Shown here piece after piece: positions 24,516 through 33,631 of a stretch of DNA of 43,247 bases (within the stretch, counting starts at the first letter, position 1; each line of letters begins with the position of its first letter). Both the position numbers and the translations under genes were made by a program. This DNA is from Flavobacteriaceae bacterium (GTDB lineage: Bacteria; Bacteroidota; Bacteroidia; Flavobacteriales; Flavobacteriaceae): assembly GCA_002723075.1 (NCBI GenBank), contig PBNJ01000009.1, positions 37,558-80,804 of the forward strand, given 5' to 3'. Below the pieces are notes generated by a model that ran no database searches, had not been told where the DNA came from, and saw only the letters and a program-made list of their open reading frames with translations.

Positions 24516-26357
24516 ATGTGTGGAATTGTAGGTTATGTCGGAAATCGCGCTGCATACCCCATCATTATTCAAGGGTTAAAACGCTTGGAATATCGCGGTT
24601 ATGACAGCGCAGGGATTGCCTTACTCAATAGCGAGTTACAGCTAACGAAAACCAAAGGTAAGGTTGCAGATTTGGAAGCCAAGGCGCAACAAAATAAACG
24701 ATCAGGGACACTTGGTGTTGGACATACGCGTTGGGCAACACATGGGGTTCCAAATGATGTGAATGCCCACCCGCACACCTCTAATTCCGGACGTTTGGTA
24801 TTGGTTCATAACGGCATCATTGAAAACTACGAATCCCTACGTGCCTATTTGACCAAAAAAGGGTTTTCGTTCTCGTCCGACACCGATACCGAGGTTTTGG
24901 TCAACTTGATCGAGCATATCCAAACCACGCAAGGCTTGAAGACGGGAAAAGCGGTACAAATCGCCTTAAACCAAGTGGTTGGCGCCTATGCCATTGCGGT
25001 TTTTGATAAGGAGCGACCCAAAGAAATCGTGGTTGCTAAACTCGGTAGCCCCCTTGCGATAGGCCTTGGAAAAGACGAATATTTTGTGGCTTCTGATGCC
25101 TCACCATTTATTGAATACACCAACCGTTCGATTTATTTGGAAGACAATGAAATGGCAGTTATCAACCAAGACAAAGGATTAAGAATGTACACAATTCCAG
25201 ACAACAGTCGGGTTGACCCTCAAATCCAAGAATTGCAACTGAGCTTAGAAAAAATTGAAAAAGGCGGCTATGACCATTTTATGCTCAAAGAGATTTACGA
25301 GCAACCCGACGCCATTATTGATACCTTTCGCGGAAGACTTCACAGGGATCAACAACAGATTTTGTTGTCTGGTTTGGAAGAACACAAAGAAGTGTTTCAA
25401 AACGCCAAACGAATTATTATCATTGCTTGTGGCACTTCTTGGCATGCAGGCCTAGTGGGTGAATATCTGTTTGAGGATGCGGCACGAATCCCTGTTGAAG
25501 TGGAATACGCTTCGGAGTTTCGTTACCGCAATCCCGTAATTTCCAAAGAGGATGTGGTCATTGCGATATCCCAATCCGGAGAAACGGCGGACACCTTAGC
25601 GGCGATTAAGCTTGCCAAAGAAGCACGTGCTTTTGTCTTTGGAATTTGTAACGTGGTGGGAAGCTCGATTGCACGTGCTGCCGACACTGGCGCATACACG
25701 CATGCAGGCCCAGAAATTGGAGTAGCATCAACCAAGGCCTTTACCACACAAATCACCTTGTTGATGTTGATTGGATTGCGTTTGGGGCAATTGCGAGGCA
25801 CTTTATCTAAGGATGATTTTAGTCGTGTTGCAGAGGAACTGGAAGCCCTGCCCAAAGCCGTACAAACCGTATTGAAAAGCGAAAAGGAGATTGAACAGAT
25901 TGCAAAAAGTTATAAGGATGCTGCTAACTTTTTGTATCTAGGACGCGGGTATAATTTCCCAGTGGCTTTAGAAGGGGCGTTGAAGCTTAAAGAAATCTCC
26001 TATATTCACGCAGAGGGCTATCCCGCAGCAGAAATGAAGCATGGCCCCATTGCGCTGATTGACAAAAACATGCCTGTTGTGGTGATTGCCACCAACAAAG
26101 GGCATTATGAAAAGGTGGTGAGCAATATTCAAGAAATCAAATCTAGAGACGGGAAAATTATTGCCGTTGTGACCAAGGGCGATAAGTCGGTCAAAGCGCT
26201 GGCTGATCACGTGATTGAAATTCCAGAAGTCACAGAGTCTTTAACACCCATTTTGGCATCTGTTCCCCTGCAGTTACTTGCCTATCATATTGCTGTGATG
26301 CGGGGTTGTAATGTGGATCAGCCCAGAAACCTCGCAAAATCGGTAACGGTGGAATAA
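24516..26357 (+). CDS. glmS: Glutamine-fructose-6-phosphate aminotransferase
   Basis: About 613 residues. It makes glucosamine-6-phosphate from fructose-6-phosphate and glutamine, the first step to UDP-GlcNAc. After the initiator Met the catalytic Cys2 opens the N-terminal glutaminase domain (MCGIVGYVGNRAAYPI), followed by Gly-His-Thr-Arg-Trp-Ala-Thr-His-Gly. Two SIS domains follow (Ala-Cys-Gly-Thr-Ser-Trp-His-Ala; Ser-Gln-Ser-Gly-Glu-Thr), and the C-terminus ends Ala-Lys-Ser-Val-Thr-Val-Glu. A longer reading frame upstream would bury Cys2, so ATG 24516 is certain. It follows ugd by one base, and its stop overlaps the next ATG (TAATG). I see no glmS ribozyme upstream; there is no space for one. 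Confidence 0.97.
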   Translation: MCGIVGYVGNRAAYPIIIQGLKRLEYRGYDSAGIALLNSELQLTKTKGKVADLEAKAQQNKRSGTLGVGHTRWATHGVPNDVNAHPHTSNSGRLVLVHNGIIENYESLRAYLTKKGFSFSSDTDTEVLVNLIEHIQTTQGLKTGKAVQIALNQVVGAYAIAVFDKERPKEIVVAKLGSPLAIGLGKDEYFVASDASPFIEYTNRSIYLEDNEMAVINQDKGLRMYTIPDNSRVDPQIQELQLSLEKIEKGGYDHFMLKEIYEQPDAIIDTFRGRLHRDQQQILLSGLEEHKEVFQNAKRIIIIACGTSWHAGLVGEYLFEDAARIPVEVEYASEFRYRNPVISKEDVVIAISQSGETADTLAAIKLAKEARAFVFGICNVVGSSIARAADTGAYTHAGPEIGVASTKAFTTQITLLMLIGLRLGQLRGTLSKDDFSRVAEELEALPKAVQTVLKSEKEIEQIAKSYKDAANFLYLGRGYNFPVALEGALKLKEISYIHAEGYPAAEMKHGPIALIDKNMPVVVIATNKGHYEKVVSNIQEIKSRDGKIIAVVTKGDKSVKALADHVIEIPEVTESLTPILASVPLQLLAYHIAVMRGCNVDQPRNLAKSVTVE

Positions 26358-26782
26358 TGAAGAAAATGGCAATCATCGTATCAGGCTATTTTAATCCTTT
26401 ACACAAAGGGCATTTGGAATATTTTAACAATGCCAAGGCGCTATGCGATGAGCTCTTTGTGATTGTCAACAATGATCATCAGAGGGAACTCAAAGGAAGT
26501 AAGCCCTTTCAAGATGAACAGGAGCGTTTACTGATTGTCAGCAATATCAAGGCAGTAGACAAAGTGATTTTGTCCATTGACAAAGATCGTACGGTTTGTG
26601 CGAGTATTAGCAAAATAACAGAACAGTATGGCGCCGACTATGACTTAGCTTTTGCCAATGGGGGCGATCAGAACAACGAGACCATTCCTGAAATACCTGT
26701 ATGTAAGGAGTTAGGGGTAGCGCTGATAGACGGCTTAGGAGATAAAATACAAAGTAGTAGTTGGTTGTTAAGGAACGATTAG
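26357..26782 (+). CDS. Cytidylyl/adenylyltransferase-family protein
   Basis: A 141-residue nucleotidyltransferase-fold protein. The HxGH motif is His17-Lys-Gly-His20 in a Gly-Tyr-Phe-Asn-Pro-Leu-His-Lys-Gly-His context. The second family motif, normally ISSTxxR-like, is only loosely visible as Ser-Ser-Ser-Trp-Leu-Leu-Arg at the end. Related enzymes activate glycerol-3-phosphate, heptose phosphate or phosphocholine. Its location between glmS and wecB suggests activation of a precursor or decoration of the polysaccharide, but the substrate is unresolved. Confidence 0.7.
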   Translation: MKKMAIIVSGYFNPLHKGHLEYFNNAKALCDELFVIVNNDHQRELKGSKPFQDEQERLLIVSNIKAVDKVILSIDKDRTVCASISKITEQYGADYDLAFANGGDQNNETIPEIPVCKELGVALIDGLGDKIQSSSWLLRND

Positions 26783-26788
26783 ATTAAA

Positions 26789-27904
26789 ATGAAGAAAATA
26801 TTACTGGTTTTTGGAACTAGACCTGAAGCCATTAAAATGGCACCTTTGGTAAAAGAACTCCAAAAACACTGTAACGATTTTGAAACGAAAGTTTGTTTAA
26901 CGGCTCAGCACCGAGAAATGCTTGATCAGGTTCTTGATTTTTTCGAGATTAATTCAGATTACGATTTAGACCTAATGAAGCCAGGTCAAAACCTTTATTC
27001 GCTTACTGCGACCATCATAGTTTCTTTAAAACCCATTTTAGAAGAATTTGCGCCAGATTACGTTTTTGTTCACGGAGACACCACGACGACCATGGCGGCA
27101 TCAATTGCTTCTTTTTATGCCGGGGCAAAAGTTTGTCATGTAGAAGCAGGGCTACGCACACACAACAAGCTTTCACCCTTTCCCGAAGAAATCAATAGGC
27201 AAGTAACAGGGCGCATTTGTGATTTACATTTTGCGCCCACGGAAGCCTCAAAAAAGAACTTATTGGCCGAGAATATTTCTGAAAACAGCATTCTTGTTAC
27301 TGGCAACACTGTGATTGATGCGCTTTTTGAAAGTATAACACGTGTTAAAAATTTAAGCACAGAAAACATAGAGAACATAAAAAAATCCCTTTTGCCAGAC
27401 CAGGAAGTGATTCTTGTGACTGGACACAGAAGAGAGAATCACGGTGAAGGTTTTGAACGCATTTGCCAAGCGTTAAAAGAGATTTCGAAATCAAAACCCG
27501 AGGTCAAAATCATTTACCCAGTTCATTTGAACCCCATGGTTCAAGAGCCTGTAAATAGACATTTAAAAGATTCAAAAAATATACTATTGATATCCCCCGT
27601 TTCTTACCCTGAGTTTATTTGGTTAATGAATCGCTCAAAAATTATCATTACAGATAGCGGCGGGGTTCAAGAAGAAGCACCTAGCCTTGGAAAGCCTGTT
27701 TTGGTGATGCGAGACAATACGGAACGCCCAGAGGCCGTAGAAGCAGGAACGGTTATCCTTGTTGGCACAAATAAAGAAAGGATTGTAAATGAAGCATTAG
27801 ACCTGCTAGAAAACAAAGAACGCTTTCAAGTGATGAGTGAGCTTCACAACCCATATGGCGATGGTAAAGCATGTAGTCGAATTATAGATTTTTTAAAAAC
27901 TTGA
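26789..27904 (+). CDS. wecB: UDP-N-acetylglucosamine 2-epimerase (non-hydrolysing)
   Basis: A 371-residue GT-B-fold epimerase that interconverts UDP-GlcNAc and UDP-ManNAc. Conserved elements are Phe-Gly-Thr-Arg-Pro-Glu-Ala-Ile-Lys-Met-Ala-Pro (9-20), Val-His-Gly-Asp-Thr-Thr-Thr-Thr (about 94-101), Glu-Ala-Gly-Leu-Arg-Thr and Gly-His-Arg-Arg-Glu-Asn-His-Gly, plus Asp-Ser-Gly-Gly-Val-Gln-Glu-Glu-Ala in the C-terminal half. It works with the following WecC to give UDP-ManNAcA. Six bases separate it from the upstream gene and five from wecC. Confidence 0.97.
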   Translation: MKKILLVFGTRPEAIKMAPLVKELQKHCNDFETKVCLTAQHREMLDQVLDFFEINSDYDLDLMKPGQNLYSLTATIIVSLKPILEEFAPDYVFVHGDTTTTMAASIASFYAGAKVCHVEAGLRTHNKLSPFPEEINRQVTGRICDLHFAPTEASKKNLLAENISENSILVTGNTVIDALFESITRVKNLSTENIENIKKSLLPDQEVILVTGHRRENHGEGFERICQALKEISKSKPEVKIIYPVHLNPMVQEPVNRHLKDSKNILLISPVSYPEFIWLMNRSKIIITDSGGVQEEAPSLGKPVLVMRDNTERPEAVEAGTVILVGTNKERIVNEALDLLENKERFQVMSELHNPYGDGKACSRIIDFLKT

Positions 27905-27909
27905 ATAGT

Positions 27910-29106
27910 ATGATTGATGTAGTTACCATAGGACTTGGATATATCGGGCTGCCAACATCTGTACTTATGGCATCAAAGGGCAAAAAAGTATTAGGTGTAG
28001 ATATTGACCAAGATGTAGTAAATACAATCAACAAAGGAAATATCCATATCGTAGAACCAGAACTAGATGTTGCTGTTAAAAAAGCAGTAGATCAAGGAAA
28101 TCTTATTGCTTCTTCTAAGGCTGAGGAGGCCCAAGCATACTTAGTTGTAGTTCCTACACCCTTTAAGGGAGATCATGAGCCAGATATTTCCTATGTTGAA
28201 ATGGCAACTCAAGGGATTATTCCATTGTTAAAAGAGGGAGATTTATACATTTTGGAATCAACCTCACCTGTTGGAACTACTGAGAAAATGCAAGAGATGA
28301 TTTTCGCTCAAAGACCCGAGTTGAAAAATAAAATTTTTATGGCCTATTGTCCTGAGCGCGTACTCCCTGGAAACGTAATGCATGAGTTGGTGCATAACGA
28401 CAGGGTAATAGGAGGCGTTGATGAAAAGTCTACTCGAAAAGCGATTTCATTTTATTCAAGTTTTGTTAATGGAGCCCTACATGCCACCAATGCCAAAACA
28501 GCAGAAATGTGTAAGCTTGTAGAAAACGCTTCTAGAGATGTGCAAATCGCTTTTGCCAACGAACTTTCATTGATTTGTGATAAAGCAGGAATTGATGTTT
28601 GGGAGCTCATAAAGTTGGCTAACAAACACCCCAGAGTTAACATTCTGCAACCTGGGTGTGGGGTTGGAGGTCATTGTATAGCCGTAGATCCTTATTTCAT
28701 AAAAGCACATTTTCCTCTTGAATCGAAACTAATAGGAACAGCTCGCGAAATAAACAACTACAAGGCTTTTTGGTGTATTGAGAAAATTCAGAATGAAATT
28801 TTAAAATTTGAGTTGCAACATAAAAGAAAACCTGTTGTTGCTTTATGTGGGCTTGCTTTTAAACCCAACATTGATGATCTTCGGGAGTCACCAGCAAGTT
28901 TTATTGTTGAAAAGATCATTAACAGCAATGACCCATCATATTTTAACATTGTAGAACCCAACATTTCTTTTCATAATAAGTTTGAGATAGTTAAGCTTGA
29001 ACACGCGGTCTCAAACTCAGATATAATAGCTCTACTTGTTAGACATGACGAGTTTGTAAAACAAGACTACAAGGACTTGATTGTTTTAAACTTTTGTAAT
29101 GCTTAA
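27910..29106 (+). CDS. wecC: UDP-N-acetyl-D-mannosamine dehydrogenase
   Basis: About 398 residues of the UDP-sugar dehydrogenase family. The Rossmann motif is Gly-Leu-Gly-Tyr-Ile-Gly-Leu-Pro; the catalytic Cys is in Gly-Gly-His-Cys-Ile-Ala-Val-Asp-Pro-Tyr-Phe, the sequence typical of ManNAc and related dehydrogenases, unlike the Gly-Gly-Ser-Cys of the ugd product in the same operon. Glu-Ser-Thr-Ser-Pro-Val-Gly-Thr-Thr and Lys-Pro-Asn-Ile-Asp-Asp-Leu-Arg-Glu-Ser-Pro are also present. Preferred start is ATG 27910; an in-frame TTG at 27901 overlaps the wecB stop. Its last 8 bases overlap the start of the flippase gene. Confidence 0.93.
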   Translation: MIDVVTIGLGYIGLPTSVLMASKGKKVLGVDIDQDVVNTINKGNIHIVEPELDVAVKKAVDQGNLIASSKAEEAQAYLVVVPTPFKGDHEPDISYVEMATQGIIPLLKEGDLYILESTSPVGTTEKMQEMIFAQRPELKNKIFMAYCPERVLPGNVMHELVHNDRVIGGVDEKSTRKAISFYSSFVNGALHATNAKTAEMCKLVENASRDVQIAFANELSLICDKAGIDVWELIKLANKHPRVNILQPGCGVGGHCIAVDPYFIKAHFPLESKLIGTAREINNYKAFWCIEKIQNEILKFELQHKRKPVVALCGLAFKPNIDDLRESPASFIVEKIINSNDPSYFNIVEPNISFHNKFEIVKLEHAVSNSDIIALLVRHDEFVKQDYKDLIVLNFCNA

Positions 29107-30277
29107 GCTTAAAGACTTAAACAAACTTAAACTTTTAGTTTTTGGCTATTTAAACTGGACCACAATTTTTCTTGTTGTTCCATCGGCTCTTTTGTTTTTT
29201 GCAAACATTTATTTATTTGATTATTTAGATGAAAAAATTTACTTTCTGTTTGGTCAGATTATGATTTTTATCTCTATTCAAAACTCAATTGGCGCGCTTG
29301 CGTTTGAACAGTTGATTATTAGGAATTCTGGAGGAGAAAAACGAATTACCCTATATTTTAACATTATCAGTTATTCCTTTGGGGCAATAGCCTTAACATC
29401 TTTTATTCTTTCAAGTGTTATAAATATAAACGTAAGTTTTGTTGTTCTTTTTTTGGTTTTTTTTACTACAGGACTTAACATGACAATTTCAAAAGTATTT
29501 AAGCTCCTAAAAAAAACAGAATTAACAACGGCAATCACAAATTTTTGGAAGATTTTTCCTGTCTTTTTTTTGTTGTATAAAGATTTTGAAGCTGTATTAT
29601 GGGGGCTTGTATTCATTAATGCATTAGCAACCATATATTCTTTTTGTGTTCTTTTTTACATGAAGGACTCTGTTCTTTTCAAAAGGAAAGTCCCATTTAA
29701 TACATTATTTAACCAGCAAACAGGTTTTTTGTTGAGTTTAACCACTATGACTGTAATTTCTTTTTTCGATAAAATATTAGTTTATAAAAACTTTAGCGTT
29801 GAGGTTGCTAATGAATATTTTTTCTTGTTTACCCTATTCACTCCGATATCGATATTCCACAATTTAAATAACATTAAATACGTTGCATTATTTAGGGAAC
29901 GAATCGACATCAAACTGATGAGAAAGGAAACAGCAAGACAAACATCCCTTTTTGTCATTTTGATAATCCCTATTTTGACATCTATTCCATTTCTCTTAGA
30001 CCTAGACCTGAACATATTGTTCATAGTTATTTCCTTTTCTTTAATCTCATTAATTCGGTTGAAGTATTCTGTATTTTCAAGCATACTAAGTTTAAACCTT
30101 GGTAAAAAAGAGTTGAATACGATTAGAATATATTCCATTATGGTATTGGCGAGCTATTTTGTTTTGTACAATATTAAAATAGGCTTTATAACGTTGCTTT
30201 TATGTTTTACATCCTTTTGGGTTATTAGGCTTTTATTATATAAAAAAATGTCAAAAAATCTTTTATGGAAGCCTTAA
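29099..30277 (+). CDS. Wzx-like polysaccharide flippase (putative)
   Basis: A 392-residue, strongly hydrophobic protein with about ten to twelve membrane helices separated by short basic loops. No specific motif can be named; the size, topology and position inside a glycosyltransferase/polymerase block are those of a Wzx-type lipid-linked oligosaccharide flippase. The base composition is clearly more AT-rich than in ugd or glmS upstream: for example 29161-29220 has 17 G/C of 60, against 34 of 60 at 25681-25740. It overlaps both neighbours (8 and 13 bases). Confidence 0.6.
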   Translation: MLKLKDLNKLKLLVFGYLNWTTIFLVVPSALLFFANIYLFDYLDEKIYFLFGQIMIFISIQNSIGALAFEQLIIRNSGGEKRITLYFNIISYSFGAIALTSFILSSVININVSFVVLFLVFFTTGLNMTISKVFKLLKKTELTTAITNFWKIFPVFFLLYKDFEAVLWGLVFINALATIYSFCVLFYMKDSVLFKRKVPFNTLFNQQTGFLLSLTTMTVISFFDKILVYKNFSVEVANEYFFLFTLFTPISIFHNLNNIKYVALFRERIDIKLMRKETARQTSLFVILIIPILTSIPFLLDLDLNILFIVISFSLISLIRLKYSVFSSILSLNLGKKELNTIRIYSIMVLASYFVLYNIKIGFITLLLCFTSFWVIRLLLYKKMSKNLLWKP

Positions 30278-30756
30278 AGCATCAACCTGGCACTTTAGAC
30301 CGACTGCTCTTGAAAAAAAATTCAAATCAAATAATTACTTTCGTTAGAAGACGATCTCAATTTTATGCAATTAAAAGAATCTATAACCTGAAAAGCATTA
30401 TAAATTTAACTTATCAATTCGTTGTTGGATTTTACATGGGTATTAAAAAAAACTGTATTTTGAATTGTGGAGGGGCGATAGAAATTGGAAAAAACGTTCT
30501 TATAGGCCCCAATGTTGTCATATACAGTCAAAACCACAACTTTTCTGACAAGTCTAAGCCCATTAAAGATCAGGGATATAGTTACAGTAAAGTTGTCATT
30601 GAGGACAATGTCTGGATTGATTCTGGCACAACTATATTGCCCGGGTCTTATATTGAAAAAGGGTCTGTGATTGGAGCAAGTTCTGTTTTCGGCGGGAAGG
30701 CCGGTAAATATGGAATATATTATGGCGATAAAGCAAAGCGAAGAAATCATTATTAA
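30265..30756 (+). CDS. Left-handed beta-helix (hexapeptide) acyltransferase
   Basis: A 163-residue protein. After a short N-terminal helical part come hexapeptide repeats (Ile-Glu-Ile-Gly-Lys-Asn-Val-Leu-Ile-Gly-Pro-Asn, Val-Val-Ile-Glu-Asp-Asn-Val-Trp-Ile-Asp, Gly-Ser-Val-Ile-Gly-Ala-Ser-Ser-Val). The Tyr-Ser-Gln-Asn-His-Asn segment in between carries the His typical of the catalytic loop in maltose/galactoside-type acetyltransferases. It would acetylate a sugar of the repeat unit. Its start lies in the end of the flippase gene, and its stop is directly followed by the ATG of the polymerase-like gene. Confidence 0.85.
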   Translation: MEALKHQPGTLDRLLLKKNSNQIITFVRRRSQFYAIKRIYNLKSIINLTYQFVVGFYMGIKKNCILNCGGAIEIGKNVLIGPNVVIYSQNHNFSDKSKPIKDQGYSYSKVVIEDNVWIDSGTTILPGSYIEKGSVIGASSVFGGKAGKYGIYYGDKAKRRNHY

Positions 30757-31962
30757 ATGGAAGCAAAGACTTATTTTTTATTGTCAAGCTTATTTCTTCT
30801 GCTTGGGATATTGTCAATTAATAAGAACAATTACATAAAGTGGTTTCTTTTTTTGGTAATCATTTTACCGTCTGCAGATTTTTTAAAAGATTACTTTTTT
30901 CGTTATCAAAATCACGCTTCACATTTCTTTTTTTATCCTTTCATTGTAGTTTTTTTTAAACACATTTCAAAAAAAGCTCTTTTTTTACCTTTAGTAGGTT
31001 TTACAATAATTGTTGTGTTTTCATTCTTGGTTTCCGCCATGAATAATAGAATAAGCACTTACTTTATTTTTCTAGACATCAAACCTCTTTTGCTCTTTCT
31101 AGTATTGGTAGCGTTTGTAATTCATAAAGGGCATAAAATTTCAGGATTATTTGAAACAAGGTTTTTTAAAAGGCTACTTGGGCTGAACTTTTTTATTGAT
31201 GCTTTTTTGTTTGCTGGGGTGCTGTTTTTTGATTTAAACACTCTATTTTCTGAAGACAAATTCTTTTCAATTAACTCTTACAGATACTCGGATATTGGCG
31301 TTGTGATTTTGTTTATATACGTGCTTGACAGATTTTCAAAAAAAAGCTTTATTATCGATAAAAGTCTTCTTTTTGCGCTATTTCCAATATTGTTTTCTTT
31401 CAATAGGTCTATGATATTCATATTAGTCCTAATTTTTTTATTCAAAGCCCTCAAAAGGCTTGTTATAAAACCCCTTAACCCCTCGATTAACCAGGTGATT
31501 TTTTTGTCATGTATTGTTGTTGCTATAACTACTGCATTTATTTCTCTACAAAACTCAAGGTTAACAGTTTTTTTAAATGTTGATTTACTTTCAGAATTTT
31601 TCCAAAATAGATTTTCCCCTTTTTATGAGACATTAAAAACCAGTTCAAATGCTGTTTCATCCTTATTGGGACATGGCTTGGGTTTTGCCTACGAAATTCC
31701 TTGGTTTCAATATAGAGACAACATCAATAACAAAAATATTTATTTAGACAATCTGATATTAACATTGTGGGGAAAATACGGGCTGATTTCTTTTGTACTA
31801 CTGGCGTTAATTTTATTTTTTATGTTAAGAGAAATTAACAATAAGAAACTTAGAAATCATATGCTTATATCCCTCCTTTTTATATCCCTTACAAATGCTT
31901 GGCTATATCAGGTTACACTCCCTTTATACTTCATATCCCCATATTTAACACAAAATAGATGA
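30757..31962 (+). CDS. Wzy-like O-antigen/capsule polymerase (putative)
   Basis: A 401-residue polytopic protein with about ten to twelve helices. In the C-terminal third a hydrophilic loop carries Leu-Leu-Gly-His-Gly-Leu-Gly-Phe (around 303-310), followed by Tyr-Leu-Asp-Asn-Leu and Gly-Lys-Tyr-Gly-Leu-Ile-Ser-Phe, the usual layout of the Wzy/O-antigen-ligase loop. Its coding sequence is among the most AT-rich of the window. Polymerase and ligase cannot be separated by sequence alone, but the operon context favours Wzy. Overlap with the next GT gene is 4 bases. Confidence 0.65.
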   Translation: MEAKTYFLLSSLFLLLGILSINKNNYIKWFLFLVIILPSADFLKDYFFRYQNHASHFFFYPFIVVFFKHISKKALFLPLVGFTIIVVFSFLVSAMNNRISTYFIFLDIKPLLLFLVLVAFVIHKGHKISGLFETRFFKRLLGLNFFIDAFLFAGVLFFDLNTLFSEDKFFSINSYRYSDIGVVILFIYVLDRFSKKSFIIDKSLLFALFPILFSFNRSMIFILVLIFLFKALKRLVIKPLNPSINQVIFLSCIVVAITTAFISLQNSRLTVFLNVDLLSEFFQNRFSPFYETLKTSSNAVSSLLGHGLGFAYEIPWFQYRDNINNKNIYLDNLILTLWGKYGLISFVLLALILFFMLREINNKKLRNHMLISLLFISLTNAWLYQVTLPLYFISPYLTQNR

Positions 31963-33167
31963 CTAAGGTATTACATCTTCTATACACAAGTCTACCTGAA
32001 AAATCAGGGTCTAGTATTAGAAGCCATGCACTTATTAAAGCCCAGCAAGAAAATAAGACTGACCCCTATGTATTGGTTGCCCCGTTTATTGAAGGGGTTT
32101 CCAAAGACTCAGAAGTTATATCGGAAGGAGTAACATATAATCTCACCAAAAGCTCAAAGTTTCATAAAAGCGAAAATATTTCGAGCTTTAAAGAGCTAAT
32201 CATAAAAGGGTTTTCTTTATATCGTTTTCTTTCAAAAGCTTTTTCTACAATAAAGAAAAATAAAATAGAAGCTATACATAGTCACAGCATGTTTTACTGC
32301 GCAATTACGGGGGCTATATGCTCTTTGGTTTTTCGAATTCCTCACCTTTATGAAGTACGATCTTTTTGGGAGCTCAGATCAAAGACAAAGGCACCATTAA
32401 GATATCGTTTATATAGATTTTTAGAAAACATTTCAATTCTTCTGGCAGATGAAATTGTTGTCATTTCAAATTCGATGAAGCAAGACATCCAAAGCAGAGG
32501 TAGGCGGTTTAGGAACAAGCCTATAACAATTGTATATAACGGACTTGATGAAAAAGAAATTAGAAAAAACCAAGAGCAGTCTGAAGTAAAAAAAATTAAC
32601 AAAAACACCCCCATTGTTTTAGGATATGTTGGAAACATTAGCCCCATTGAGGGGCTTGCAGAATTGATTTATTATATAAATAAACAGCCCCACCATAAAT
32701 TAGAATTGCACCTTTACGGATCGGGGAATGATGAAGACCGCTTGAAGCAAATAGTCCAAAAACACAATTATTCTAATATTGTTTTTCATGGTAAATTTGA
32801 GAGGAGTGAATTATCAGAAATATACAGTAATATTGATGTTGTTGTTATACCAAGAACACCTATTGAAATATGTGAAAAAGTAACACCCTTAAAACCCCTA
32901 GAAGCAATTTCTTTTTCAAAACCGGTCATTTGTAGTGATGTAGGGGGGCTATTAGAGCTCTTCGAAAATGATAAAAGCCTCCAATATTTTTATAATAAAA
33001 ACGACATAAGTTCAATCTCAAGAATATTTGATGAACTCCTAAACAAATCACAAGAGGACCTAGAAAAAAACATTGCCAAATCCATCGATTTTATTGTTAA
33101 TAATCGCAGTTGGCAGAAAAACACGAAACAATATCATAACTTGTACAAAAAATTAATTAATCATTGA
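31959..33167 (+). CDS. Glycosyltransferase family 4-type protein
   Basis: A 402-residue GT-B glycosyltransferase. The N-terminal half opens Met-Thr-Lys-Val-Leu-His-Leu-Leu-Tyr and has Ser-Gly-Ser-Ser-Ile-Arg-Ser. The C-terminal domain begins near Leu-Gly-Tyr-Val-Gly-Asn-Ile (about 220). The retaining-GT E-x7-E region is visible in Glu-Ile-Cys-Glu-Lys-Val-Thr-Pro-Leu-Lys-Pro-Leu-Glu, followed by Pro-Val-Ile-Cys-Ser-Asp-Val-Gly-Gly. Donor and linkage cannot be deduced. Confidence 0.88.
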   Translation: MTKVLHLLYTSLPEKSGSSIRSHALIKAQQENKTDPYVLVAPFIEGVSKDSEVISEGVTYNLTKSSKFHKSENISSFKELIIKGFSLYRFLSKAFSTIKKNKIEAIHSHSMFYCAITGAICSLVFRIPHLYEVRSFWELRSKTKAPLRYRLYRFLENISILLADEIVVISNSMKQDIQSRGRRFRNKPITIVYNGLDEKEIRKNQEQSEVKKINKNTPIVLGYVGNISPIEGLAELIYYINKQPHHKLELHLYGSGNDEDRLKQIVQKHNYSNIVFHGKFERSELSEIYSNIDVVVIPRTPIEICEKVTPLKPLEAISFSKPVICSDVGGLLELFENDKSLQYFYNKNDISSISRIFDELLNKSQEDLEKNIAKSIDFIVNNRSWQKNTKQYHNLYKKLINH

Positions 33168-33631
33168 AAACAATACTATTTGTATATGGTTTTGGAGGAC
33201 ACAGAGAACAGTCAAAGAGGTTGCTGTCTTACAACACGAACAATGATAAAATCATTGAAATCACAGAATTTGGCGTAGATCAAATTAACAAACAAAATAA
33301 ATGTTACAAAACGCTACCTTTTAAAACAAAGAAAAGAATTGATCCAATAAATATAACATTAGCGACACTTTATCTCACACCATTAGCCCTTTTCATTTTG
33401 ATTAAACATCGCCCTTCTAAGGTAATCACTACAGGGCCCATAGTTGGAGTTATACCAATTTTTCTTTCCAAGTTATTAGGAATAGAAACCATCTTTATAG
33501 AAACTTGGAGCCGTTTCTATAGTTGTTCGTCAACAGGAAAAATTCTAAGAAAAGCTGTAAGTAAGGTCTTAATTCAAAATGAGGAACTAAAGAGAATATA
33601 TCCAAACTCAATTTATTGTGGTCGTTTATGA
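33164..33631 (+). CDS. Alg14/PssD-like glycosyltransferase membrane subunit
   Basis: A 155-residue protein resembling the N-terminal half of a GT28-type enzyme (Alg14 in yeast, PssD/CpsF-type in bacteria). Seen are Tyr-Gly-Phe-Gly-Gly-His near residue 10, a hydrophobic helix (Thr-Leu-Ala-Thr-Leu-Tyr-Leu-Thr-Pro-Leu, about 65-80) that would anchor it, and Ile-Thr-Thr-Gly-Pro with Phe-Ile-Glu-Thr-Trp-Ser-Arg. The start is TTG overlapping the GT4 stop (TTGA). The partner subunit is the next gene (ATGA overlap). Confidence 0.8.
   Translation: MKTILFVYGFGGHREQSKRLLSYNTNNDKIIEITEFGVDQINKQNKCYKTLPFKTKKRIDPINITLATLYLTPLALFILIKHRPSKVITTGPIVGVIPIFLSKLLGIETIFIETWSRFYSCSSTGKILRKAVSKVLIQNEELKRIYPNSIYCGRL

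Noticed and set aside
27910-29106. WecC as a second UDP-glucose dehydrogenase
   Set aside because: Its catalytic block Gly-Gly-His-Cys-Ile-Ala-Val-Asp-Pro and the adjacent wecB point to UDP-ManNAc as substrate.
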